A stretch of 32,650 nt of DNA from NCBI GenBank assembly GCA_902575395.1, contig CACGRA010000008.1, positions 1-32,650 on the forward strand. Reading direction: 5' to 3'. This DNA comes from an uncultured Fidelibacterota bacterium. Lineage in GTDB: Bacteria; Fidelibacterota; Marinisomatia; Marinisomatales; Marinisomataceae. Below are positions 18,522-28,434 of the stretch, one piece after another (position 1 is the first letter of the stretch; every line of letters starts with the position of its first letter). Under the pieces are notes generated by a model. It made no database searches. It was not told the origin of the DNA and worked only from the letters and a program-made list of their open reading frames with translations. The position numbers were made by a program, and so were the translations under genes.

Positions 18522-18557
18522 TTTCTTTAATATTCATTTTTATTAAATTTGTGCCCT

Positions 18558-20465
18558 ATGCCAAAAACAAAAGGAAAACAAAAAAAAGATTTAAAACAAA
18601 AACCGCAATCAAATGGTTCCGGATTATTTGTGTGGATTGCAATGGCATTTTTTGTAATTCTTACTCTGTCTATTTTGCCTAATGATACAGAAAATGAAAT
18701 TGAAATTTCATATAATTCTTATCAACAATTTCTTTCAGCTGGTAAAATAGAAAAAGCTACAATTGAGCAAGATAATTCATTCCATGGAATATTGTCAGAA
18801 TCTATGGTTCTTGTTAATAAAAATGGTGCAGAGTTCGAAGATAGAAAGAAATTTGTGGTTTATTTGCCATCTGATTATTCTCAACAAATAGAGCTATGGG
18901 ATCAAGCAGGAATCGAATATAATTTTGAGGGTGAAAAGATTGATTGGACAAGCTGGTTGTTAAGCTTTGCTCCTTGGTTACTTCTAATTGCTTTTTGGAT
19001 ATTTATGATTCGAAGAATGCAGAGCAATAGTAGCGGGATGAATAATGTATTTAGTTTTGGCAAAAGTAAAGCAAAAATGTTTTCCTCAAATCGTAAGAAA
19101 GTAAAATTTTCTGATGTTGCAGGATGTATAGAAGCAAAAGAAGAACTAGAAGAAGTAATATTATATCTTAAGAGTCCAAGAAAATTTCAGAAACTTGGAG
19201 GGAAAATTCCTAAGGGAGTTCTATTAGTTGGTCCTCCTGGCACAGGAAAAACTTTATTAGCTAGAGCTGTTGCCGGTGAAGCCAATGTTCCATTTTTCAG
19301 TATTAGCGGAGCTGATTTTGTGGAAATGTTTGTTGGCGTTGGCGCTTCTCGTGTTAGAGATTTATTTGAACAAGCACACAAAAATTCTCCTTCTATTATA
19401 TTTATAGATGAATTAGATGCAGTTGGAAGGCAAAGAGGAGCTGGTCTTGGAGGAGGACATGATGAAAGAGAACAAACATTGAATCAGCTTTTAGTTGAAT
19501 TAGATGGCTTTGAAAATAATCATAATACTATTGTGATGGCTGCTACAAATAGGCCAGATGTGCTTGATTCAGCTTTGTTAAGACCAGGAAGGTTTGATAG
19601 GCAAGTTGTTGTAGATATACCAGATTTAAATGGAAGACATGAAATATTAAAAATACATACAAAGAAGATTAAAATTAATTCCAAGTCAGTTAATTTGCTT
19701 GATATAGCAAAAGGCACTCCAGGAATGGTTGGTGCAGACTTAGCAAACCTTGTTAATGAAGCAGCTTTATTGGCATCTAGAAAGAAAAAATCAAGTGTTG
19801 ATAATGAAGATTTTGAAGATGCAAAAGATAAAGTAATAATGGGCGTTCAAAGAAAAAGCATGATATTATCTGATGAAGAAAAGAAAGTTACTGCTTATCA
19901 TGAGGCCGGACATGCCGTTGTGGCTCTTTTTACACCTGGAGCAGATCCTGTGCATAAAGTGACAATTATTCCTAGAGGTAGAGCACTTGGTGTCACCATG
20001 CAATTGCCTTTAGATGAAAAACATGGTTATTCAAAAGGATATATTACCGGTAGGCTTGCCGTGATGATGGGTGGAAGAGCAGCAGAAGAGTTAATTTTTA
20101 ACGAAATAACAACTGGTGCATCAAATGATATTGAAAGAGCAACAAATATTGCTAAGAAAATGGTATGTGAATGGGGAATGAGCGATAAGTTAGGCCCAAT
20201 GTCTTTTGGAAAAAAGAATGAAGAAATCTTTTTAGGGAGAGAAATACAATCTCATAGAGATTATAGTGAAAAAACTGCTCAAGAAATTGATAATGAAGTA
20301 GTAAAAATTATACAAACCGCACAATCTGATGCTCATAAAATATTAAAAAAGAAAATTAAACTTCTTCATCTAATGGCTAATGAGTTATTAGTTCATGAAA
20401 CCATTGATGAAAAAGATATTCAATTATTGTTAAAAGGCAAAAAACTTCCAAAGAAAAGAAATTGA
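18558..20465 (+). CDS. ftsH: ATP-dependent zinc metalloprotease FtsH
   Basis: [101 protein letters not shown] zinc site. ATG at 18558 preferred over TTG at 18549. Confidence 0.97.
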   Translation: MPKTKGKQKKDLKQKPQSNGSGLFVWIAMAFFVILTLSILPNDTENEIEISYNSYQQFLSAGKIEKATIEQDNSFHGILSESMVLVNKNGAEFEDRKKFVVYLPSDYSQQIELWDQAGIEYNFEGEKIDWTSWLLSFAPWLLLIAFWIFMIRRMQSNSSGMNNVFSFGKSKAKMFSSNRKKVKFSDVAGCIEAKEELEEVILYLKSPRKFQKLGGKIPKGVLLVGPPGTGKTLLARAVAGEANVPFFSISGADFVEMFVGVGASRVRDLFEQAHKNSPSIIFIDELDAVGRQRGAGLGGGHDEREQTLNQLLVELDGFENNHNTIVMAATNRPDVLDSALLRPGRFDRQVVVDIPDLNGRHEILKIHTKKIKINSKSVNLLDIAKGTPGMVGADLANLVNEAALLASRKKKSSVDNEDFEDAKDKVIMGVQRKSMILSDEEKKVTAYHEAGHAVVALFTPGADPVHKVTIIPRGRALGVTMQLPLDEKHGYSKGYITGRLAVMMGGRAAEELIFNEITTGASNDIERATNIAKKMVCEWGMSDKLGPMSFGKKNEEIFLGREIQSHRDYSEKTAQEIDNEVVKIIQTAQSDAHKILKKKIKLLHLMANELLVHETIDEKDIQLLLKGKKLPKKRN

Positions 20466-20468
20466 TTA

Positions 20469-21320
20469 GTGAATATCTCTGATTTCAACGATTGGTTAGC
20501 TTCAAAAGAAAAGGAATCTCTAATAATGGGCATACTAAATGTTACTCCTGATTCTTTTAGCGATGGAGGTCTCTATTTCGATACTCAAAAAGCAATAAAT
20601 CACGCTTTATCAATGATTGAGGATGGTGCTGATATTATTGATATAGGAGGAGAGTCTACAAGACCATTCTCTGATCCTGTTTCTGTAGACGATGAATTAT
20701 TGCGAGTTATTCCTGTTGTTAAAGAACTGAGAAAAAGAACAGATACAGTGATATCTATCGATACTACTAAATCAACTGTGGCAAAAGAAGCATGTTTAGT
20801 TGGTGCAGATATAATTAATGATATAAGTGGGATGTTATTTGATGCAGAAATGATTGATGTTGCTAAAGATATAGGTTGTCCTGTTGTATTAATGCATATA
20901 AAAGGTAATCCAAAAACTATGCAAGAAAACCCTACTTATGATAATGTTGTGTCTGAAATCAAATGTCATCTTTTAGATAGAATAGATTATGTGATTGAGA
21001 ACGGCATTGATAAAAAAAATATTATTTTAGACCCAGGAATAGGTTTTGGAAAGACTATTGAAAATAATTTTGAAATTCTCAATAGATTAGATGAATTGAC
21101 TTCTATTGAATACCCATTTTTGATCGGCGTTTCTAATAAATCTTTTATAGGAAAAACATTAAATATAAATGAGAATGATAGATTGCAAGGTACAATTGTT
21201 GCAAATACGATTGCTTTACAAAAAGGTTGCAAAATATTTCGAGTTCATAATGTTAAAGAAGCAAAAAGATGTCTTTTGATTGCAAATAAAATTTTCAATT
21301 CAGACCATTTAAATAATTAA
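20469..21320 (+). CDS. folP: Dihydropteroate synthase
   Basis: IMGILNVTPDSFSDGGLYFD, GADIIDIGGESTRPFSDPV, IDTTKSTVAKEACLVGADIINDISG, VLMHIKGNPKTMQENP, DPGIGFGKTIENNFEILNRL. GTG start. Confidence 0.95.
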   Translation: MNISDFNDWLASKEKESLIMGILNVTPDSFSDGGLYFDTQKAINHALSMIEDGADIIDIGGESTRPFSDPVSVDDELLRVIPVVKELRKRTDTVISIDTTKSTVAKEACLVGADIINDISGMLFDAEMIDVAKDIGCPVVLMHIKGNPKTMQENPTYDNVVSEIKCHLLDRIDYVIENGIDKKNIILDPGIGFGKTIENNFEILNRLDELTSIEYPFLIGVSNKSFIGKTLNINENDRLQGTIVANTIALQKGCKIFRVHNVKEAKRCLLIANKIFNSDHLNN

Positions 21321-21328
21321 ATTATATT

Positions 21329-22105
21329 ATGAATTTATTTGAGATAGGTTTTATAGAATTTACAGTTATTGATTTACTTGATTTAGCTTTGGTTTCTCTA
21401 ATTTTTTCTTATTCATATAGTTATTTCAAAGGAACTAGAGGTGGACAGATGTTAATTGGTCTGTTAATTTTATTTTTTGCTGGTTTCTTAGTTAACATTT
21501 TAGGTTTTAGGGCAGCTTCTTGGTTGTTGAGCTTGTTCCAAGCAGTATGGGTTGTAGTCTTTGTTATTTTATTCCAACCAGAAATAAGAAGATTATTAAC
21601 ATCCCTTGGTCAAAATAGAATTATTAGAAGACTCTTTCAAATTGAACAAGTATCTATTGAAGATGAAATTGTTACATCTGTTGGTGAAATATGTAAGAAT
21701 AAATGGGGAGCCATTATAGTTTTAGAAAGAGAAAATTCTTTAAAAAATATTAGTGATGATGGTGTTAAAATTGGAGCTATTTTTAGCCCTGAGTTAATAA
21801 TGTCTATATTTAACCCATCATCTTTATTACATGATGGTGCTGTTATTATTCATAGTGATACTATTGATGCTGCTGCGTGTATATTGCCACTTACTGAAAG
21901 TAAAACATTAAATCCAGAAATGGGAACTAGGCATAGAGCTGCTTTAGGTATATCTGAAGATAGTGATGCATTAGCAATTGTTGTTTCTGAAGAAACTGGA
22001 AAAATTTCTGTTGCTGAAGATGGACATTTTATAAGTTCTTCGCTTAGTTTAGATGAATTAAATAAATTATTAAAAGAAAAATTGATTAGTATTAAAGAGG
22101 GGTAG
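21329..22105 (+). CDS. cdaA: Diadenylate cyclase CdaA (c-di-AMP synthase, DisA_N domain)
   Basis: N-terminal TM helices, LFQPEIRRLLTSLG, WGAIIVLERENSL, LLHDGAVIIHSDTIDAAACILPLTES, GTRHRAALGISEDSDALAIVVSEETGKISVAEDG (DGA and RHR motifs). Confidence 0.94.
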   Translation: MNLFEIGFIEFTVIDLLDLALVSLIFSYSYSYFKGTRGGQMLIGLLILFFAGFLVNILGFRAASWLLSLFQAVWVVVFVILFQPEIRRLLTSLGQNRIIRRLFQIEQVSIEDEIVTSVGEICKNKWGAIIVLERENSLKNISDDGVKIGAIFSPELIMSIFNPSSLLHDGAVIIHSDTIDAAACILPLTESKTLNPEMGTRHRAALGISEDSDALAIVVSEETGKISVAEDGHFISSSLSLDELNKLLKEKLISIKEG

Positions 22106-22107
22106 AT

Positions 22108-23568
22108 ATGTTAAAAGATAAAGTTCTTGATTTATTAAATCGTTCCAATTTTCTCACATTATCAACTAGCGTTGCAGGAAATCCTTCTGCTGCAAATGTA
22201 TATTTTGCAAATGATGGATTAGATATATATTTTTTTACCTTTAATCCATCAAGAAAAGCTGTTCAAATTGCTTTTAATCCAAAAGTCCAATGTGTCGTTA
22301 GGCCTGATGGAGAAGATGGAATTAAAGAGCTACAAATTGATGGATTTGCTAAAAAAATAACTGATGAATCAGAAAAAGAGAAAGCTAGGGAATTAATCTT
22401 AAAAGTTACTGAAGCATTTTCTGAATATATGCATGATGATTTTTTGATTGCTAATGATGTTGTTGGTTATTATAAAATCAAACCGACCACAATTAAATAT
22501 GTTGATTTCTATGCTGACACTCAGTTTGAATGGATGGAGCTCCCAGAAAATAATCCAGGTTTATTGTCTCAATTGATTGGTAATTTTTCTAGAAATCTTA
22601 AATATTGGATAACTATCATAAGAGCTCCATTTTTAACTGCAACAATTGCTCCAATATTGCTTGGATCTGCTATTGCTTATAATCAGTTTGGTACATTTAA
22701 CTGGCCAATTTTTTGGTTAGTTTTTGTAGGTGCATTATTTGCTCATATTGGGACTAATGTAATCAATGATTATTTTGATCACACATCAAGAAATGATGAA
22801 ATGAATAAACTGTTTAGTCCTTTTAATGGTGGTTCTAGAGCTATACAATCAGGTCTTATAACTCCTGCAAGCACATTGATAGTTTCTATAATTTCATTTG
22901 CTATTACAATTGCCATAGGTCTTGAATTAAACAATATAGTTTTTGGTAATTATTTTGCCATGTCAATTTTGATGTATTTAGGGTTAATTGGAGTTTTCCT
23001 TGGCATAATGTACACGGGTCTTTTAAGGTTGGCTTATAATGGGTTTGGAGATTTGGCAGTGTTTATTGGATTTGGTCCTTTAATGGTTTATGGTGCCGCA
23101 TACATGCAAAATCAAACTGTTGATCCTATTACTACTTTACTATTTTCATTGCCTGTTGGAATACTTATTGCGTTAGTATTATTTATCAACTGTTTTCAGG
23201 ATTATAATGCAGATAAAGCAGCTAACAAAAATAGTTGGGTCGTAAGATTAGCAGGGCCTGGAGAAAAAGCAAATTATAGAATCCCATTTAATATTTGGAA
23301 AAATTTAATGTTATTGTCTTTTGCAATAATTGTGGGAGCATCTATATATACAGGCAATTTATTTGCATTAATTGCTTTAATTCCTGTTCTTATATTTAAT
23401 TTTGCTCAGAAGAAAGGTTATGCTTGGTTAGAGCAATGGGAAAAAGAAGATGCGAATCTTCAACAGCTCCCATATGAGTTATTAATTGTAAATGTTTCTA
23501 CTATTGGCATTCATTTTTTAACAGGTATATTGCTTACACTTGGATTTTTAATTAGTGCATGGATTTAA
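22108..23568 (+). CDS. Fusion protein: pyridoxamine-phosphate-oxidase-like flavin split-barrel domain plus UbiA/MenA-like prenyltransferase
   Basis: N-terminal ~140 aa (NFLTLSTSVAGNPSAANVYFANDGLDIYFFTFNPSRKAVQIAFNPKVQCVV...) resembles the FMN split barrel. The C-terminal ~330 aa is polytopic with UbiA Asp motifs NVINDYFDHTSRND and CFQDYNADKAANK. Confidence 0.8.
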   Translation: MLKDKVLDLLNRSNFLTLSTSVAGNPSAANVYFANDGLDIYFFTFNPSRKAVQIAFNPKVQCVVRPDGEDGIKELQIDGFAKKITDESEKEKARELILKVTEAFSEYMHDDFLIANDVVGYYKIKPTTIKYVDFYADTQFEWMELPENNPGLLSQLIGNFSRNLKYWITIIRAPFLTATIAPILLGSAIAYNQFGTFNWPIFWLVFVGALFAHIGTNVINDYFDHTSRNDEMNKLFSPFNGGSRAIQSGLITPASTLIVSIISFAITIAIGLELNNIVFGNYFAMSILMYLGLIGVFLGIMYTGLLRLAYNGFGDLAVFIGFGPLMVYGAAYMQNQTVDPITTLLFSLPVGILIALVLFINCFQDYNADKAANKNSWVVRLAGPGEKANYRIPFNIWKNLMLLSFAIIVGASIYTGNLFALIALIPVLIFNFAQKKGYAWLEQWEKEDANLQQLPYELLIVNVSTIGIHFLTGILLTLGFLISAWI

Positions 23569-24654
23569 AAGAAAAATATAATTCTCTGATAGAGAAATTT
23601 AGTCAAATTAGGAGGCATCTTTGACCTAGAAGGCAAGGAAGCTTCACTTAATCAATTAAAAGAAAAAACATCTGACCCTTCCATTTGGAAAGATAATAAA
23701 AAAACAGCTTCTCTAATGAAAGAGATATCTATTATTGAGAAAGATATTGAATTAAGAAAGATATTATCTCAAAAAGCTGATGACATAGAAGTGCTTTATG
23801 ATTTTTTGAATAACAACCAAGTCACTGAATCTGAATTTGAAATAGAATTAGAAAACTTCTCCAAATTAATTAAGGAATTTGAGTTAAAATTAATTCTAAA
23901 CGAAGAGAATGATTCTAAAGATGCAATTCTATCAATTCATCCAGGTGCAGGAGGCACAGAAAGCCAAGATTGGGCACAAATGTTGTATAGGATGTATTCT
24001 ATGTGGGGAGAATCGAAAGATTTTAAATTTAATACTATTGATTTTCAATCTGGAGATGAAGCAGGAATAAAAGATTGCACGATTGAAGTTATTGGCAGCT
24101 ATGCATACGGATTGTTGCAATCAGAAATTGGAATTCATAGGTTGGTTAGAATTTCTCCTTTTGATTCAAATAGCAGAAGACATACTTCTTTTGCATCTGT
24201 TTTTGTTTATCCTTTAGCTGATGAAAATGTAGATGTAGAGATTAATCAAAAAGATTTAAGAATTGATACATTTAGATCGAGTGGAGCTGGAGGTCAGCAT
24301 GTGAACAAAACTGATTCTGCTATTAGAATTACACATATTCCTACAGGAATTGTCGCACAATGTCAAAGCCAAAGATCTCAACACAAAAATAAAGAACAGG
24401 CTTTAAAAGTTTTAAAATCAAAGCTTTATCAAATTGAGCTGGAAAAAAATCTAGAATCAAAGAAATTATTAGAAGGTGACAAGAAAGATATTGCTTGGGG
24501 TAACCAAATTCGTTCTTATGTTTTTCATCCGTATAACATGGTAAAAGACCACCGTACTAAGTTTGAAGTTGGTAATGTAAAAGGTGTTATGGATGGAGAT
24601 ATTGATGATTTTATATATAGTTATTTATTAGATAAAATGGAAAAAAAGAAATAA
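23559..24654 (+). CDS. prfB: Peptide chain release factor 2, expressed through a programmed +1 frameshift
   Basis: ATG at 23559 gives MDLKEKYNSLIEKFSQIRRHL, then in-frame TGA (23622-23624). A +1 shift continues DLEGKEASLNQLKEKTSDPSIWKDNKK into track ORF 23716-24654 (same frame). Contains SPF and GGQ (SGAGGQHVNKTDSAIRITH). About 364 aa. Confidence 0.96.
23610..23625 (+). promoter_or_regulatory. RF2 programmed frameshift signal (internal SD plus CTT TGA C)
   Basis: AGGAGG CAT CTT TGA C has the same spacing as the classical E. coli prfB site AGGGGG TAT CTT TGA C. Confidence 0.95.
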
Positions 24655-24665
24655 GTTTATTAACA

Positions 24666-26141
24666 ATGGAAAATAAAAGTTTAGAACAAATCATAAAAGC
24701 TCGCTTAGAAAAATTAGATAAAATTCGTGAATTAGGAATAAATCCTTATCCATATGAATTTAAAATTAGCCATTCTGCAAGTGGTATAGATGAAGATATG
24801 GTTAATAAAAAAGTTTCTGTTGCAGGGAGAATAATGTCTTTAAGAAATATGGGAAAAGCTGCATTCAGCAATATTCAAGATCAATCAGGACGACTTCAAC
24901 TATATATTGGAAGAGACGATGTAGGAGATAAACTTTATAGTCTATTTAAGTTGATGGATATAGGTGATTATATTGGAGTTACAGGAACAGTTTTTATTAC
25001 TAAAACAGGAGCTGTGACAGTTAAAGCTAAAAAGATAACTATTCTAAGCAAAAATCTAAGACCAATACCTGATATTAAAGAAAAGGATGGTGAAAAATAT
25101 AATTTAGTATCTGATAAAGAGCTAAGATATAGAAAGCGTTATTTAGATTTGATTATAAATCCAGAAACAAAAGAAAATTATGTTAAACGATTTAAAATTG
25201 TTAATTCAATTAGAGATTTTTTAAACACTAATGGTTATATAGAAGTTGAAACTCCAGTTTTACAGCCTGTCTATGGAGGAGCAAATGCCAAGCCTTTTAA
25301 AACATTTCATAATGCTTTAGATCAAGAATTCTATTTAAGAATAGCAACAGAACTTTATTTAAAACAGTTAATTGTTGGTGGATTTGAAAAGGTTTACGAA
25401 ATGTCAAAAGATTTTAGAAATGAAGGGATTGATCGCAGCCATAATCCTGAATTTACCATGTTAGAGTTTTATCAAGCTTATGCAGATTATAATTTTATGA
25501 TGGATTTTGTTGAGAAAATGTTTAAAAAGATAGCAAAAGATTTAAATATGAAAACAATTTCTTGGGATGGTCATAAAATTAGCTTCTCTAAAAAATTTGC
25601 AAGAAAAACAATGGGAGAATTAATTAAGGAACATACTGGTGCTTCTATTGATTTAAGTGATAAGAAATCAGTTTTCGATTTGTGCAAAAAATTAGATTTA
25701 AAAATCAAAAAAAGTGATGGTTTAGCCAAAATGATTGATGAAATAATGAGAAGAAAAATTGAACCAAATCTAATTAATCCAACTTATGTGATTAATCATC
25801 CTGTAGAAATTTCTCCTCTGGCTAAAACAAGTCGTGATGGAGATACAAACTTTACAGAAAGATTTGAATTGTTTATTGCAGGCATGGAATTTGCTAATGG
25901 ATTTTCTGAACTTAATGATCCAATAGATCAGAGAGCGAGATTTGAAGATCAATCAAAGAAAAGAAAAGATGGGGATGAAGAAGCTTTTCCAGTTGATGAA
26001 AATTTCTTAGAAGCTATTGAAATAGGCATGCCTCCTACCGCCGGTGTTGGTATTGGAATTGATCGTATAGCAATGTTGTTTATTGATACACGATGGATTA
26101 GAGATGCTATTCTTTTCCCAACATTAAAATCAAAAAAATGA
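24666..26141 (+). CDS. lysS: Lysyl-tRNA synthetase, class II
   Basis: SVAGRIMSLRNMGKAAFSNIQDQSGRLQLY, RYRKRYLDLI, VETPVLQPVYGGANAKPF, YEMSKDFRNEGIDRSHNPEFTMLEFYQAYADY, GVGIGIDRIAMLF. Confidence 0.97.
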   Translation: MENKSLEQIIKARLEKLDKIRELGINPYPYEFKISHSASGIDEDMVNKKVSVAGRIMSLRNMGKAAFSNIQDQSGRLQLYIGRDDVGDKLYSLFKLMDIGDYIGVTGTVFITKTGAVTVKAKKITILSKNLRPIPDIKEKDGEKYNLVSDKELRYRKRYLDLIINPETKENYVKRFKIVNSIRDFLNTNGYIEVETPVLQPVYGGANAKPFKTFHNALDQEFYLRIATELYLKQLIVGGFEKVYEMSKDFRNEGIDRSHNPEFTMLEFYQAYADYNFMMDFVEKMFKKIAKDLNMKTISWDGHKISFSKKFARKTMGELIKEHTGASIDLSDKKSVFDLCKKLDLKIKKSDGLAKMIDEIMRRKIEPNLINPTYVINHPVEISPLAKTSRDGDTNFTERFELFIAGMEFANGFSELNDPIDQRARFEDQSKKRKDGDEEAFPVDENFLEAIEIGMPPTAGVGIGIDRIAMLFIDTRWIRDAILFPTLKSKK

Positions 26142-27304
26142 ATTTTATATTCCTTGTCTTAAAAAGATTATTCTTATCTAAACAAAGTAATTTTTTTTTC
26201 AGAATAACAAATATCGTATCAATCATTAGTTTAGCAATTGGTATTGCATCGCTTAGTATAGTATTAAGTTCAGTTTCAGGTTTTGAGAATAAAGTTTTTG
26301 ATAAGCTGTCGAATATTAATGGATATTCTACAATTAACAATTTATTTGAAGACACTTTTAATAAATCAGATGTTCCCCTACCAGATATAGTTCAAAATAA
26401 TGAACCTTTAATATTTGAGTATATTGAAAAACCTGCTGTAATAAAATCAAAACATAATAGTAATAATATTATTGTTTATGGTTTAGAAAAGAACGATTTG
26501 GGTCATTTTTCTCTTTTGAAGCATATTAATCATGAAAAGCTTTCTTATAATGATGTCGTTATAGGCAAGGAGTTAGCTAATAAATTAAAAGCTAAAAAAG
26601 GCGATCCATTAATATTGGTCAATCCTATATCAAACAAATCAATTTTTGATAATAATAAATTTTTGTTTTTAAAAATTAGAGATATTTACTCTTCTGGTAT
26701 TTATGATTACGATTCACGTTTGATTTTTATGCCTTTAAGTACAGCGCAGTCTTATTTTAAGCTTGAAAATCACATTAGCGGTTGGATGATTTTTGATAAA
26801 TCAATCAATTTCAACGAATTAGATTTACCATTTTATCAAGTTAATTTAAAGGATAGACATGCTGAATTATTTAGATGGATTAATACTCAAAAATGGCCAA
26901 TTATATTTATTTTTAGTCTAATCGCTTTAGTATCTTATTTTAATCTTCTAAGCTCAATCAATATTCTTTTCTATGAAAAGAGATTTAATCTTGCAATCAT
27001 GAAAACATATGGTATGTCAAATAAAAAATTGACATTTATGTTTACACTGCAAGGTATTTTATTAGCTTTAATTGGATCTATTTTAGGAATAATCTTGTCT
27101 TGTCTCATTGTGATTTTGCAAGAGAAATTTCATATTATTTCACTACCAGAGAATATCTATTTTGTTAGTTACTTGCCTATGACATTCAGCATTAAAGAGT
27201 CTTTTTATATTCTAGGAGTAAGTATAGTATCTAGTATAATATTCTCATCATTTGCACTTTCACAAATATTATCTATCAACCCGTCAAGGATTCTTAAAAA
27301 CTAA
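26138..27304 (+). CDS. LolC/LolE-like ABC transporter permease (copy 1)
   Basis: N-terminal TM, large periplasmic domain and three C-terminal TMs (FtsX/MacB-type: NLAIMKTYGMSNKKLTFMFTLQGILLALIGSILGIILSC). Followed by a paralog and a LolD-like ATPase. Confidence 0.85.
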   Translation: MNFIFLVLKRLFLSKQSNFFFRITNIVSIISLAIGIASLSIVLSSVSGFENKVFDKLSNINGYSTINNLFEDTFNKSDVPLPDIVQNNEPLIFEYIEKPAVIKSKHNSNNIIVYGLEKNDLGHFSLLKHINHEKLSYNDVVIGKELANKLKAKKGDPLILVNPISNKSIFDNNKFLFLKIRDIYSSGIYDYDSRLIFMPLSTAQSYFKLENHISGWMIFDKSINFNELDLPFYQVNLKDRHAELFRWINTQKWPIIFIFSLIALVSYFNLLSSINILFYEKRFNLAIMKTYGMSNKKLTFMFTLQGILLALIGSILGIILSCLIVILQEKFHIISLPENIYFVSYLPMTFSIKESFYILGVSIVSSIIFSSFALSQILSINPSRILKN

Positions 27305-28434
27305 TGAATATAATTTTTTTAGTAGCCAAAAGATTTTTGATTTCCCGAAATTTATTAGAGGGAGGAATGATAAATATTGTTTCATTTCTTGGTTTATTTA
27401 TTGGTGCAGCGTCTATTGTATTATCTCTTGCTGTTTTAAATGGTTTTCAAGATGTGTTAGGAAATGAAACTAAGAAAATATATGGCGATTATATTTTATT
27501 AGACTCTGATGAGGATTTTATAGGGAGTATTAACAATAATTTTCAATATTCACCATTTTATGAAGAAGAATTTTTTATACTAAATAATAAAAAACAATCA
27601 TTAGTAAAATTAAAAACTATTTTTTCAGATAAAATTGACAATTTTTATGATTTAAATAGATCTAATGATATTCCTATAAATAAAAATGATATTATTATAG
27701 GAAATTCTTTATCTGAACGTATGAATATAAGCATTGGAGATTCAATATCTATATATGATACAAATATTTCTATTAATAGTTTAACAGTCATGAAAGATCA
27801 GCAGTTTTTTGTTAAGGATATATATCAAAATAGAATTCTACGATCTGATGAATTTCTAGTTTTTAGTGTTTTTGATGAAGAAAATCTTCCAAATAAATTG
27901 AGTGGTATAGAATTATTAGGTAATGTTGATATATTAAAAGAGAAATATTCTAAAGATAAGCTAATTTCATGGCAGGATAGAAACAGACAGCTTTTTGATG
28001 CAACAGAAATAGAGAAAAAAATCACTTTCTTTACTTTGTTTCTCATTATTATTGTTGCTTCTTTTAATTTATCATCTTCCATTGTACAAATTTCTACAAA
28101 GAAGACTAGAGAAATGGCAATTCTCAATGCTTTTGGAATGAATGAAAGAAGCATGTCAATGATATTTCTTGTTTATGGATATTTATTATCACTCACTGCT
28201 ATTGTTTGTGGGATATTATCAGCATTATTAATTGTTATTATGCAGAATCAATTCGGATTTATTATTTTAAATCCAGAATTTTATTTAATAGATAAACTTC
28301 CAATGGAAATTAGTTTTAAAGAAATTTCTATATTGTTATCTTTTTCAATAATTATTATTGGAATTTTTGTATCTCTTCCTTTGCTGTTGATGAGAAAAAC
28401 TAATCCTATAATACTAATTAATAAAAACATATGA
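27304..28434 (+). CDS. LolC/LolE-like ABC transporter permease (copy 2)
   Basis: MNIIFLVAKRFLISRNLLEGGMINIVSFLGLFIGAASIVLSLAVLNGFQDVL, REMAILNAFGMNERSMSMIFLVYGYLLSLTAIVCGI. Same architecture as the preceding gene. Confidence 0.86.
   Translation: MNIIFLVAKRFLISRNLLEGGMINIVSFLGLFIGAASIVLSLAVLNGFQDVLGNETKKIYGDYILLDSDEDFIGSINNNFQYSPFYEEEFFILNNKKQSLVKLKTIFSDKIDNFYDLNRSNDIPINKNDIIIGNSLSERMNISIGDSISIYDTNISINSLTVMKDQQFFVKDIYQNRILRSDEFLVFSVFDEENLPNKLSGIELLGNVDILKEKYSKDKLISWQDRNRQLFDATEIEKKITFFTLFLIIIVASFNLSSSIVQISTKKTREMAILNAFGMNERSMSMIFLVYGYLLSLTAIVCGILSALLIVIMQNQFGFIILNPEFYLIDKLPMEISFKEISILLSFSIIIIGIFVSLPLLLMRKTNPIILINKNI

Noticed and set aside
27252-27467. 71-aa + strand ORF bridging the two Lol permeases
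   Set aside because: Out-of-frame with both well-supported permease genes; composition is not protein-like.
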